Of a stretch of 64,000 nucleotides of DNA, positions 47,509-57,203 are shown piece by piece. The notes beneath the pieces were generated by a model, which was not told where the DNA came from, searched no databases, and saw only the letters and a list, made by a program, of their open reading frames with translations. The DNA is from an uncultured Bacteroides sp. (GTDB lineage Bacteria > Bacteroidota > Bacteroidia > Bacteroidales > Bacteroidaceae): NCBI GenBank assembly GCA_947074205.1, contig CAMTOQ010000013.1, forward strand, positions 1-64,000, read 5' to 3'. Made by a program: the position numbers and the translations under genes. Each line of letters opens with the position of its first letter. Position 1 is the first letter of the stretch.

Positions 47509-50310
47509 TTAGAATATATAGGATAAAGAGAGTTGATAGTTCCTACCCGGACGGAAGTTCTTGGTCACCTCCTCGTATTCAATCTTCTCGCCCGATTTAA
47601 CGACGCTCCCAAACTGTTTGAATTTTACATTCTCGGCTAGTATGTCTCGTACTCCTGCTTTGATTTCAAGTGATCCAAACTTCTTGCTCAGCGATAAGTC
47701 TAATGTGTTTCTAGGCATCTCATAAGAGTTAGGAATCTTCGTGGTCTGCTCGCCATTCGAGCCAACTGTGCGTCCCACACCAATGATACGTTTACCTATC
47801 CTGTTGTAGAGCACCGCTACATTTAGTCCCCATTGAGGTTGGTTATAGAAAATACCCGTATTAATAAGGTAGGGCGATTGTCCCTGCATAGCTCTATCCT
47901 CTTCTTGGCTATCCTTGTCGAAGAGCACTTTACTGCTAATCAAAGCACCATTGAAAGACCAGCTAAAGTTGCGAAGACCAATAAAATCCAATGTTTTGCG
48001 GAAGTCCACTTCGATACCAAAATTATTAGCCGCCTTTGCATTCTTGTTCGAGTAAGTCAAGTCTGTACCACCGTTTACAGTGTAGGTCCATTCAATCGGT
48101 GAATCAAAGCGTTTGTAGAATAAGGCCACAGAGAAAGACTCACCTCCCGAGGGGTACCACTCATAGCGCAGATCTAGGTTATGAATGTAAGCAGGTTTAA
48201 GCGAAGGGTTACCTTCAACGTTGGCAGCAAGATCAAAGTCATAATACACCGATGTAGACAACTCTCTGAACTCAGGTCTGTTTACCGACTTTCCATAAGA
48301 CAATCGTAACTGCTGTTTATCATTGATCTTATACATCGCATTGGCCGATGGAAAAATATCGTTGTACTTATAAAACATGCTGCTGTGACTCTCTTCATGA
48401 TTCTTGGTGTTACGCACCAGCTCTAGGTTGTTGTACTCATAGCGCACCCCTGCATAGACATTAAAGCGATCGGTTATAGGCAGATTGGTAGCTAAGTAAG
48501 CCGACCCTATCCAGTTGTGCCCCATGTAGTCGTTTGTCTTACGAACTTGTTCGTATAAGAAGAGCTTATCTTCACCATAGTTTTCTTCTCTCATCAATTG
48601 GGAAGCGATGTCGAAGAGTTTAAAGCCTTCGGGCATATCGTTGCCCCAAGAATAAGCAAACTGGCGGGTGTTATAGTTGCGTGTGCGGTACTCGGCATAA
48701 GCCCCTGCACGAACTTCGGGTTCAAACTTTCCAAACTGTAGGTTTTGAATATAGTTTACATTGATGGAACCTATATGTTCGTTGAGCTTGGTAAACTCAC
48801 GTGATATGTCATTGCCCGTAGCAAGAGCTATTACACCAGTCTCTTCCGAATCGTTCAGAATAATTCTGCGTCTGTCTGGTTGATTCTTGTTGGCGTACGA
48901 GTAGCTGGCACTCCAGTTCAGCTTTGCATCTGTTAGTGTGTATTTTCCGGTGAATTGCCCATTATATGTGCTACGGCTAGAGTAGTAATACTCCATGCGT
49001 CTTTCGTCATTGCTTTGTGCATCAAAACCATAACGTTCTGTGTAGCGATTCTTTCCTATTTGGTTGAAGATATTCTTAAAATCGTAAATCTGGCTGCGTT
49101 TCTTTGGCTGGAATGTCAAGTTGACCATCGCTCCAAATCTTACATCATTGCTATATTGATTGTCTGTGCTTTTGCGTAGATAAACAGAGTTGTTGTTGAT
49201 AACATCATAAGAACCAAACAAAGAGTTCTCCATATCTGTATAGGTCTTAAAGGAGTAGGTGTAATTGGCCGCAGCAAGCAGTCCTACTTCTCGGCCACTT
49301 TCAGTCTCCCACCGATGCGCGTAGGCGGCATTAAAACGTACGTCGCCCATGGGCTTGCGGTTCTTAATCAACCAATTGTTGTTGAACCCATTGTTCATCA
49401 AATCAACGCGGTTGCTATTGTTGCCAAACGTGTTCATGGGGCCTTTCATGCCTGCATTGTGCATACGCAATCCATTTTCGAATCCCAATATGTCGGTAGA
49501 GCTCCCGGGGTTGTATAGAAAGTTGTTGAAGTGCGTGCGATCGTTGATGCTTGTGCCTAAAGAGAGTAGAAATGAGTTCTCAGACGGCATCTCTTTTGTG
49601 TTGACCATGATGAATCCGCCTGTAAAGTCGGCAGGGTATTCGGGTGAGGGGCTTTTTACAATCACCATATTGTCTATCTGCGAACTGGGAATGATGTCGA
49701 AAGAGAAGGCGCGGGCATCGGCTTCGGAACTTGGAACAGCTCCGCCATTGATCCATACATTGTTGTAGCGTTGAGATAGTCCACGTACCATGACAAACTT
49801 CTCGTCGATAATCGACACACCAGGTACGCGTTTAATAACTTCGGATGCATCGCGGTCTTGATTTCTTGATATCTGTTGAGCCGATACCCCCGTTTGTACC
49901 ACTAAGCTGCGACGTTGGTCGGTCATCATTGAAACATCAGTGTTGCGTTTCAACTGTGCCACTACTGCTACTTCGCCCAACGCCTGTGCATCACTATCGA
50001 GGGCAAAGTTAATGATCAGCTCATCACCTTTAAGGTTGATACCCTTTGCCTCTTGGTCTTTATAACCAATGTATTTTACCAATAGGGTATAGACACCGTT
50101 TGGAATGTTACTTAGTGTGTAGTTTCCATCCATATCGGCAACTGTGCCAAAAGAAGTGCCGATGATTTGTATCGTGGCACCTGTCATTGGTTCGCCGGTT
50201 TGCTTGTCAGCAACGTTTCCTTTAATATTGCTTGCCTGAACTAGCAGAGTGCAGAGCAGGAGCGAGAGAATAGAAAAAGTTTTTCTTTTAAATGTGTAAC
50301 TTGTAACCAT
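47509..50310 (-). CDS. TonB-dependent receptor with carboxypeptidase-like regulatory domain
   Basis: NIKGNVADKQTGEPMTGATIQIIGTSFGTVADMDGNYTL, plug ASEVIKRVPGVSIIDEKFVMVRGLSQRYNNVWINGGAVPSSEADARAFSFDIIPSSQID, beta-barrel C-terminus ending in F. Confidence 0.93.
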   Translation of the reverse strand: MVTSYTFKRKTFSILSLLLCTLLVQASNIKGNVADKQTGEPMTGATIQIIGTSFGTVADMDGNYTLSNIPNGVYTLLVKYIGYKDQEAKGINLKGDELIINFALDSDAQALGEVAVVAQLKRNTDVSMMTDQRRSLVVQTGVSAQQISRNQDRDASEVIKRVPGVSIIDEKFVMVRGLSQRYNNVWINGGAVPSSEADARAFSFDIIPSSQIDNMVIVKSPSPEYPADFTGGFIMVNTKEMPSENSFLLSLGTSINDRTHFNNFLYNPGSSTDILGFENGLRMHNAGMKGPMNTFGNNSNRVDLMNNGFNNNWLIKNRKPMGDVRFNAAYAHRWETESGREVGLLAAANYTYSFKTYTDMENSLFGSYDVINNNSVYLRKSTDNQYSNDVRFGAMVNLTFQPKKRSQIYDFKNIFNQIGKNRYTERYGFDAQSNDERRMEYYYSSRSTYNGQFTGKYTLTDAKLNWSASYSYANKNQPDRRRIILNDSEETGVIALATGNDISREFTKLNEHIGSINVNYIQNLQFGKFEPEVRAGAYAEYRTRNYNTRQFAYSWGNDMPEGFKLFDIASQLMREENYGEDKLFLYEQVRKTNDYMGHNWIGSAYLATNLPITDRFNVYAGVRYEYNNLELVRNTKNHEESHSSMFYKYNDIFPSANAMYKINDKQQLRLSYGKSVNRPEFRELSTSVYYDFDLAANVEGNPSLKPAYIHNLDLRYEWYPSGGESFSVALFYKRFDSPIEWTYTVNGGTDLTYSNKNAKAANNFGIEVDFRKTLDFIGLRNFSWSFNGALISSKVLFDKDSQEEDRAMQGQSPYLINTGIFYNQPQWGLNVAVLYNRIGKRIIGVGRTVGSNGEQTTKIPNSYEMPRNTLDLSLSKKFGSLEIKAGVRDILAENVKFKQFGSVVKSGEKIEYEEVTKNFRPGRNYQLSLSYIF

Positions 50311-50465
50311 TAGTTAACTTTCGTAATTGATTTCGATGCAAAGTACGGTCATACAAGTTACGAGGGTGGTACATACCTTGTACAATTGTTTTGCAAATCA
50401 ATTACGTAAGTGTTACTAATGTCTACAGTCTATTCTTCTCCCCAAATGAGGTGACAATAGTGTGA

Positions 50466-51917
50466 CTAGATTCTCTTCCAGAAGTTGCTAGTAAATAGAA
50501 GAAGTACGGTGAAAATTTCTAGGCGGCCTAGAAGCATAAGGAAGGAGAGCAGCCATTTGCCGGCATCGGGAATGGAACTCCAAGAGCTATCTGGCCCATA
50601 TTTCCCTAAGCTAGGTCCCATGTTGCCAAGGCTAGAGATACAACAGCCTAGCGACTCTGTAAGCTCCATGCCAAGCCCCATTAGTATAAGAGTGCTCACA
50701 ATGATTACTATGCCATAAAGAAATAGAAACGCAAGAATCGTTGATCTAAGCGGTTGAGGGATAACTTGATTGTTTACGCGTACAGGCAGAACGGCATTAG
50801 GGTGGGTGATGTGCTTAAACTCGTTGCGCGTCAATTTACTGATGATAAGCAAGCGTATGCACTTGATACCACCGGTAGTACTACCCGCACAAGCCCCCAT
50901 TAGCATGATAACTACAATTATTCCCCATAGCATAGAAGGCCACGTCATATAGTTGGCTGTGGCATATCCTGTAGAAGTATGCAAGGATACCACTTGAAAC
51001 ACCGATTTACGGAAAGCTTCCTCAGCTCCCATTGAACGGGTTAAGTAAAGTCCAACAGCTATGACTAGAGTCAATGATACTACTGAAATAAAGAACCATT
51101 TGAGCTCACCGTTTTTAAGAAGCTTCTTGAACCTCCCGGTAACGGCAAAAAGCAATAGGGCAAAGTTTATCCCCGATATAAACATAAAGACAGTAATAAC
51201 ATACTCTATGTATGGAGAGTTGAAATAAGCAATACTGTCTTGTTTTGTCGAGAATCCTCCTGTACTTGTTGTGGTAAATGCGTGACACACACTGTCGAAT
51301 AGATTCATTCCACCCAGCATTAATAGCAGTGCCAATGTTCCGGTCATACCCACATAAATACTCCAAATCCATTTTGCGGTGATGCCGATACGTGGATACA
51401 CTTTATCGTGAGCCATGCCACTAGCCTCGGCTGCGAACACTTGCACACCACTGACACCGAATATAGGCAATACGGCAATAGTAAAGAATACAATCCCCAG
51501 TCCACCAATCCACTGCGTCATGCTTCGCCAAAATAGCAAGCCATGGGGGAGGCTTTCAATATCGTCTAATATCGTGGCCCCTGTACTGGAGAACCCAGAC
51601 ATTGTTTCGAAGAAAGCATTGGTCACCGATGGGATGTAGCCGCTAATGATGAAGGGTAGCATCCCAAATAGGGAGAACACCAGCCACGATACAGTTACAA
51701 TCACATAACCATCGCGTCGGCTCATGTGTTTGGGTGCATCTTTGCCTAAGAGCCATAATAGGCCACCAACGCCAATGCAGACACCGGCAGAATAGAGAAA
51801 GCTCAATAAATCATCGCCGGCATAGATCAGCGATACTAATGAACAAAATAGTAGCATTGCGGCTTCAATGAGCAGCAAGAAACTTAGAATGCGAAGTATA
51901 ATCTTAGAGTTAACCAT
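50466..51917 (-). CDS. trkH: Potassium uptake protein TrkH family
   Basis: FFETMSGFSSTGATILDDIESLPHGLLFWRSMTQWIGGLGI, TTSTGGFSTKQDS, TSTGYATANY, GACAGSTTGGIK. Confidence 0.94.
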   Translation of the reverse strand: MVNSKIILRILSFLLLIEAAMLLFCSLVSLIYAGDDLLSFLYSAGVCIGVGGLLWLLGKDAPKHMSRRDGYVIVTVSWLVFSLFGMLPFIISGYIPSVTNAFFETMSGFSSTGATILDDIESLPHGLLFWRSMTQWIGGLGIVFFTIAVLPIFGVSGVQVFAAEASGMAHDKVYPRIGITAKWIWSIYVGMTGTLALLLMLGGMNLFDSVCHAFTTTSTGGFSTKQDSIAYFNSPYIEYVITVFMFISGINFALLLFAVTGRFKKLLKNGELKWFFISVVSLTLVIAVGLYLTRSMGAEEAFRKSVFQVVSLHTSTGYATANYMTWPSMLWGIIVVIMLMGACAGSTTGGIKCIRLLIISKLTRNEFKHITHPNAVLPVRVNNQVIPQPLRSTILAFLFLYGIVIIVSTLILMGLGMELTESLGCCISSLGNMGPSLGKYGPDSSWSSIPDAGKWLLSFLMLLGRLEIFTVLLLFTSNFWKRI

Positions 51918-51920
51918 CTC

Positions 51921-53258
51921 TTAGTTGAAATACTTTTCAGCTTTTTTAATCATCATATTTAGGCAGAACACCACTACATGGTCGCCTGCTAGAACTTGTG
52001 TATCCCCGGTAACCAACATTCCTTCGCCTCCTCTAATTAATCCACCGATAGTGATTTCATCGGGAAGCTTGGCATCCTTTATTAATCGTTTGGTGATTTT
52101 AGAACCCTCTTTAACGGTGAATTCAGCTACCTCGGCATTGGCAAAGGTCAAGCTCTTAACGTTGTTTACATCAGCGTCGAGCATCATTTGATAGATGTGG
52201 CTAGCGGCAATCATTTTTTTGTTGATCACTGTGCCGATGTCAAGACTCTCGGCCATGCTGATATAGTCGATGTTCTCGACCTCGGCCACGGTTTTCTCTA
52301 CCCCTTTGCGCTTAGCTGCAAGGCAGGCCAGAATATTTGTTTCAGAGTTATCTGTCAAGGCCACGAAAGCATCCATCTTCTTGAGGCCTTCTTCCATCAA
52401 TAAGTCCATGTCTCGACCATCGCCATTGATCACCATCACATTGTCGCTAAGTACCTCTGTTAGTCGGTTGCAACGCTGTAGATCGCTATCAATGATTTTA
52501 ATCTCCATATAGTCGGGAGCATATTGCGCTGTACGTATAGCTATGCGGCTTCCACCCATAATCATTACACGTTTCACATCAGGATAAGTCTCCTTACCTG
52601 CTATCTTACGGATGTGAGCGATATATTTGCGCGTTGTCATGAAGTAGACAATATCATTCAGCTTAATGCTATCTGTTCCGTGAGGGATTATGGTATCTTG
52701 TCCGCGTTTGATGGCCACAACATGATAGGCCCCTTTCTTGTCTAACTCGGAAAGTTGCTTGTCGAGAATGGTAGCCGTTTCGCGCATTTTTGCACCCAGC
52801 ATAATCAGTGCACCGCCACAGAAGTCCCATGATTGGCGCACCCAGCTCATCTTTATAGAAGACACAATCTCTTTGGCTGCCAACATCTCGGGGTAAATCA
52901 ACGAATTGATACCAAGATTCTTAAAGAACTCTTTATTGGCCGGTAATAGATATTCATAGTTATCTACACGTGCTACTGTTTTTTGCGCTCCCAGCTTTCG
53001 AGCAAGGATACATGCCGTAATGTTGCGACTCTCGTCGGGGGTTACTGCTATGAAGAGGGCTGCCTCTTTTGCACCTGCCTCTGTCAATCCCTTGATAGAG
53101 GTAGGTGATGCAGTGACAGTCATCAAGTCGTAACTGTTACTGATCATTGTAAGATTGTCTTCGTCCTCATCCATGAGGATGATATCCTGTTTCTCTAACG
53201 AAAGTAGTTTCGCTAAGTGGGTGCCTACATTGCCGGCACCGGCAATAATAATTTTCAT
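51921..53258 (-). CDS. trkA: Trk system potassium transporter TrkA
   Basis: [20 protein letters not shown] and second Rossmann [15 protein letters not shown]; two RCK modules. Confidence 0.95.
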   Translation of the reverse strand: MKIIIAGAGNVGTHLAKLLSLEKQDIILMDEDEDNLTMISNSYDLMTVTASPTSIKGLTEAGAKEAALFIAVTPDESRNITACILARKLGAQKTVARVDNYEYLLPANKEFFKNLGINSLIYPEMLAAKEIVSSIKMSWVRQSWDFCGGALIMLGAKMRETATILDKQLSELDKKGAYHVVAIKRGQDTIIPHGTDSIKLNDIVYFMTTRKYIAHIRKIAGKETYPDVKRVMIMGGSRIAIRTAQYAPDYMEIKIIDSDLQRCNRLTEVLSDNVMVINGDGRDMDLLMEEGLKKMDAFVALTDNSETNILACLAAKRKGVEKTVAEVENIDYISMAESLDIGTVINKKMIAASHIYQMMLDADVNNVKSLTFANAEVAEFTVKEGSKITKRLIKDAKLPDEITIGGLIRGGEGMLVTGDTQVLAGDHVVVFCLNMMIKKAEKYFN

Positions 53259-55162
53259 TGCTTTTTCTTCAAAATCGTATTACAGATATGCTCTTTATCC
53301 ATGCCACATATGGCTTGTAACTGTGCCACAGTGCCATGCTCGACAAATGTATCGGGAATGCCAATGCGTTCTATCTCCGGCTTATAGCCATGTTCCATCA
53401 TAAACTCCGTTACAGCGGAGCCCATTCCACCAATGATACTACCATCTTCAACAGTGATTACGCGTTTGAAGTTCTTGCCCACCTCATGAAGCAAAGCTTC
53501 GTCTAGTGGCTTCAAGAAGCGTAAATCATAGTGTGCCACCTCAAGTCCGGGCTCACTGCCCTCGGCTAGTTCTATGGCGCGAGCAGCATTTTTGCCTATC
53601 GGCCCTAGTGAGATGATAGCTATATCTTTTCCATCTTTTAGTTTTCTTCCTTTTCCTACCTCTATCTCTTCCAATGGGCAGTGCCAGTCTACCAGCTCGC
53701 CACGTCCACGTGGATAGCGAATGACAAATGGCCCCTTATCGGGTAGTTGAGCCGTGTACATCAAACGACGCAGTTCGCATTCATCATAAGGCGAAGCAAT
53801 CGTTAAGTTGGGTATAGGACGCATAAATGCCAAATCGTAAGCTCCATGGTGGGTAGGTCCATCTTCGCCAACAAGTCCTGCTCGGTCGATGCAGAGAACC
53901 ACGGGTAGATTCTGAATGGCTACGTCGTGAACCACATTGTCGAACGCACGTTGCATAAACGAGGAGTAGATGTTGCAGAAGGGTTGCAACCCATCTTTTG
54001 CCATACCACCCGAGAAAGTCACAGCATGTCCTTCGGCTATACCCACGTCAAAAGTGCGTTGTGGCATCTCTTCCATCATGTAAATCATGGAACAACCGGT
54101 AGGCATAGCCGGAGTCACACCCACGATGTTAGGGTTGAGACGTGCTAGTTCTACCAAGGTGTGTCCAAACACATCTTGAAACAAGGGAGGCAAGCCTTCG
54201 GTTGAGGCAACCTTTCTCTCGCCCGTTTTGGGGTTGAATAGACCCGGTGCATGCCACACACCCGGATTTTTCTCGGCGGGTTCAAATCCCTTACCTTTGG
54301 TGGTGTGGAGATGCAATACCTTAGGACCTTTCAGATCCTTAATATCATTGAGTATGCGTGTGATATTTTTTACATCATGCCCATCTACAGGTCCGAAATA
54401 TCGAATATTCATCCCTTCGAAGATGTTCTGTTGTTGAGCAACGAGCGATTTTAGGCTATTGCCAAATCTAATCAATGCTTTGCGTCTATCTTCGTTTAGA
54501 ATCTTCATCTTAAACAGAAGGCGCGACATCTTGAAGCGGAACTGGTTATATCGGTTGGACGTGGTGAGGTTGAAAAGATACTCTTTCATGCCACCCACGC
54601 TTCTATCAATTGACATGTCGTTGTCGTTGACAATAATCAGCAAATCGTTTGGACTTGCCGAAACATTGTTCAGACCTTCGAAAGCTAGACCACCACTCAT
54701 TGCACCATCTCCAATAACGGCTACTACATGGCGATCTTTCTCTCCTTTAGTATGCGCAGCTACCGCCATTCCGAGCGCAGCCGAAATAGACGTTGAAGCA
54801 TGGCCGCAGGTGAAGCTATCATAGGGGCTCTCTTCGGGAGAAGGGAAAGGGCGTATGCCGCCTAACTTACGGTTGGTACCGAAAGCTTCTCGACGACCTG
54901 TAAGAATTTTATGGCCATAAGCCTGATGGCCTACGTCCCATACAAGGCGGTCGTATGGAGTATCAAATACATAGTGTAAGGCAACAGTAAGCTCCACTAC
55001 ACCTAGACTGGCTGCAAAGTGTCCGGGGTTGGTCGAAAGTTCGTCAATTATTTTTTGTCTTAATTCACTACAAACCTGTGGCAACTGCTCAGGCTTCAGC
55101 TCTCGTAGCTGATCGGGTGTATTGAGTGAGTTGAGCAAATTATATGTGGAGTCTTTTTCCAT
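53255..55162 (-). CDS. dxs: 1-deoxy-D-xylulose-5-phosphate synthase
   Basis: [76 protein letters not shown]. Minus-strand TAGTTTTG (55186-55193) upstream supports the start at 55162. Confidence 0.97.
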   Translation of the reverse strand: MEKDSTYNLLNSLNTPDQLRELKPEQLPQVCSELRQKIIDELSTNPGHFAASLGVVELTVALHYVFDTPYDRLVWDVGHQAYGHKILTGRREAFGTNRKLGGIRPFPSPEESPYDSFTCGHASTSISAALGMAVAAHTKGEKDRHVVAVIGDGAMSGGLAFEGLNNVSASPNDLLIIVNDNDMSIDRSVGGMKEYLFNLTTSNRYNQFRFKMSRLLFKMKILNEDRRKALIRFGNSLKSLVAQQQNIFEGMNIRYFGPVDGHDVKNITRILNDIKDLKGPKVLHLHTTKGKGFEPAEKNPGVWHAPGLFNPKTGERKVASTEGLPPLFQDVFGHTLVELARLNPNIVGVTPAMPTGCSMIYMMEEMPQRTFDVGIAEGHAVTFSGGMAKDGLQPFCNIYSSFMQRAFDNVVHDVAIQNLPVVLCIDRAGLVGEDGPTHHGAYDLAFMRPIPNLTIASPYDECELRRLMYTAQLPDKGPFVIRYPRGRGELVDWHCPLEEIEVGKGRKLKDGKDIAIISLGPIGKNAARAIELAEGSEPGLEVAHYDLRFLKPLDEALLHEVGKNFKRVITVEDGSIIGGMGSAVTEFMMEHGYKPEIERIGIPDTFVEHGTVAQLQAICGMDKEHICNTILKKKQ

Positions 55163-55332
55163 TATATCAAAAGGCAATTAGATTGCAAAACTACTAATTT
55201 ATATGTAATACCTTGCTCAGTTGCACTAAAAAACTCTTTTGAGTTCTGTTGTTTTAGTGCTACTCAACAGCTTATTTACTGATAAATATACGCTTTTTTG
55301 GGGTTTAATTTTTGTTTTGTTCATCTATTTTT

Positions 55333-55340
55333 TACTTTTG
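55333..55340 (+). promoter_or_regulatory. Bacteroidetes -7 element TACTTTTG upstream of lipocalin-like lipoprotein
   Basis: Exact TAnnTTTG with TTTG/TTTTG (55311-55319) upstream; lies in the spurious ORF extension. Confidence 0.6.
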
Positions 55341-55363
55341 TGACAATCACTAATTTAAATGAT

Positions 55364-55984
55364 ATGAAAAAAATCTTTTTCCTAGCACTAGCTGCCGGAC
55401 TTTTGATGTCTAGCTGTGGTGGCAAGACTACAAAAAAAGAATCTAGTAACGATGAAACTAAGCCTTGCTCAACTAAGTTGGAGCAACTTATTGGTACTGT
55501 AGGACCAGGTACGGCTATGCATTCACTTCAGTTATGCCAAATGGGCTTAAAGACAGACACCGTGTGGATTGCTATTGGCGATTCTACTGATGTGAAAAAC
55601 GCCAATTTGGTAATTGGAAATCTTGTGGAAGTACTGTGTAAGCCATGTGCTGATGGCGAACTCGTAGCTTTATCTATTGAAGGAAATCAAACTTACGCCG
55701 AAGCTATTGGCGACTGGACAACTCCAGATCCAGGTAACTCTAAACAACAGATGGGTGTTCAGCTTGATATAGAAGGTGTAGCATCATCTATTAATATGCA
55801 CACTTTGGTTTACAAATCATGGCAACTTACTCAAAATCCGGGTGAAGTAATCTTGATTGGCGAAAGCATTGGCAGTGGTCAAACATTTGAGTTTGCCGAT
55901 ACAGCAAGAATCTACAAGAAAGACGGTCAGTTGATGATGGGCTTTAAAGGTAACGACCTATCTTATACAAAACAGGCTAATTAA
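55364..55984 (+). CDS. Small lipoprotein, possibly lipocalin-like
   Basis: MKKIFFLALAAGLLMSSCGG lipobox; repeated beta-rich segments ending in TARIYKKDGQLMMGFKGNDL. Confidence 0.7.
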   Translation: MKKIFFLALAAGLLMSSCGGKTTKKESSNDETKPCSTKLEQLIGTVGPGTAMHSLQLCQMGLKTDTVWIAIGDSTDVKNANLVIGNLVEVLCKPCADGELVALSIEGNQTYAEAIGDWTTPDPGNSKQQMGVQLDIEGVASSINMHTLVYKSWQLTQNPGEVILIGESIGSGQTFEFADTARIYKKDGQLMMGFKGNDLSYTKQAN

Positions 55985-56096
55985 TACACTGAGAAACAGA
56001 AGACTAACCTTGTGTTAGCCAATAGATGCCCAGAAGGATATATTGTCTTTCTGGGCATTTTCTGTTATGTGTGTTTATTGCCCTGATTATGAGGAC

Positions 56097-56210
56097 TTAG
56101 TGACCACGCCTTGCTAGCTCGGTGAGTACAGCTATCCACCGTGGTAGGTAGCTGTGCTCACCAAGCTGGCAAGGGCTACTCACCAAACTGACTAGCTATA
56201 GGGCATAAAA
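56097..56210. repeat. Copy D of the dispersed mosaic palindromic intergenic repeat
   Basis: AGTGACCACGCC...CTGGCAAGGGCTACTCACC shared with copy A; internal 14-bp inverted repeat GGTGAGTACAGCTA (56121-56134) / TAGCTGTGCTCACC (56149-56162), one mismatch. Confidence 0.75.
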
Positions 56211-56341
56211 CTACTACATATTGCTTCTGTTTTGAGGCCATCTGCAATAGGTGAAAACTAGCTAAAAGTATTCAAAATTCTAAGTGCTAGATACCCTTTC
56301 TCGCTGTTTTTCTCTTTTTTTGCAGCTCAAAAAATAAGTGT

Positions 56342-56749
56342 ATGGAGATTAGAGAGAAGATAAAGAGTACAGGGTTGAAAGCCACACCGCAACGCCGCGC
56401 CATTTATGGTGTGATGAAAGAGCTTTGCCACTGTTCTATTGATGAGGTGATAACACGTATACGTGGTGAACACCCCGATGTAACTATCTCTACCGTGTAT
56501 CGTGTGATGGACTCGTTTTGCGAGGCAGGGCTGCTGGCTAAGTTTACTAATGGCACAGGTAAAACAATTTATGATGTCACGCCCCAAGCACATCACCATA
56601 TACAAACCAGTAATGACGAATACCTTGACATTTCCGACCGTCAACTTTCCGACTTGGTGCGTAGAAGAGTACTGCCTCAGATACCCGATGGCGAAGTGAT
56701 AGACAAGATTTTGATTCAAGTCACAACAAAGCAGAAGGCTGAAGCTTAA
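56342..56749 (+). CDS. Fur-family transcriptional regulator lacking the usual C-terminal CxxC cysteines
   Basis: LKATPQRRAIYGVMKE, HPDVTISTVYRVMDSFCEAGLLAKF, YDVTPQAHHHIQTSNDEYLDI. Confidence 0.88.
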   Translation: MEIREKIKSTGLKATPQRRAIYGVMKELCHCSIDEVITRIRGEHPDVTISTVYRVMDSFCEAGLLAKFTNGTGKTIYDVTPQAHHHIQTSNDEYLDISDRQLSDLVRRRVLPQIPDGEVIDKILIQVTTKQKAEA

Positions 56750-56782
56750 ACTCTTCCTACTTGCTATAAATACCTGCAAAAT

Positions 56783-56815
56783 GCCCAACCACTGAAAAGA
56801 GTGGTTGGGCATTTT
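56783..56815. terminator. Bidirectional intrinsic terminator between fur-like and CDGSH genes
   Basis: GCCCAACCACT (56783-56793) / AGTGGTTGGGC (56800-56810), followed by ATTTT; AAAAT on the left. Confidence 0.75.
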
Positions 56816-56836
56816 GGCTTTAGGTAATGGGCGTGC

Positions 56837-57049
56837 CTATTTATCGGCAGTATCATCGAACCCAATCTTTACATGAGTACCATCGCAAAATGGTTTGTTG
56901 TGCGAATGTCCGCATCTGCAGAGAAATACCTTCCCTTTTTGATCGGTCATCTTACCATCTTTGTCTTTTAATAGGAAGTCGCCCTCCACCACATAAGGAC
57001 CATTGTGCATCACGGTTACCATTACTTTTTCTTCTTCTTTATTGTCCAT
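56837..57049 (-). CDS. CDGSH-type iron-sulfur protein
   Basis: FLCRCGHSHNKPFCDGTH motif in a 70-aa protein. Confidence 0.9.
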   Translation of the reverse strand: MDNKEEEKVMVTVMHNGPYVVEGDFLLKDKDGKMTDQKGKVFLCRCGHSHNKPFCDGTHVKIGFDDTADK

Positions 57050-57203
57050 AACAAAAGCTTATTAATCAATAATCACTCACTACAACAAACCGTCAATGTG
57101 GAATGTTTTTTAAATAGAATAATACCTTTGAACTAACTTGTTCATTGTGTGTTTTTTCCTATAAATAAGAAGAGTGTCTCACCAACGAAAAAGAATAGTC
57201 ACA

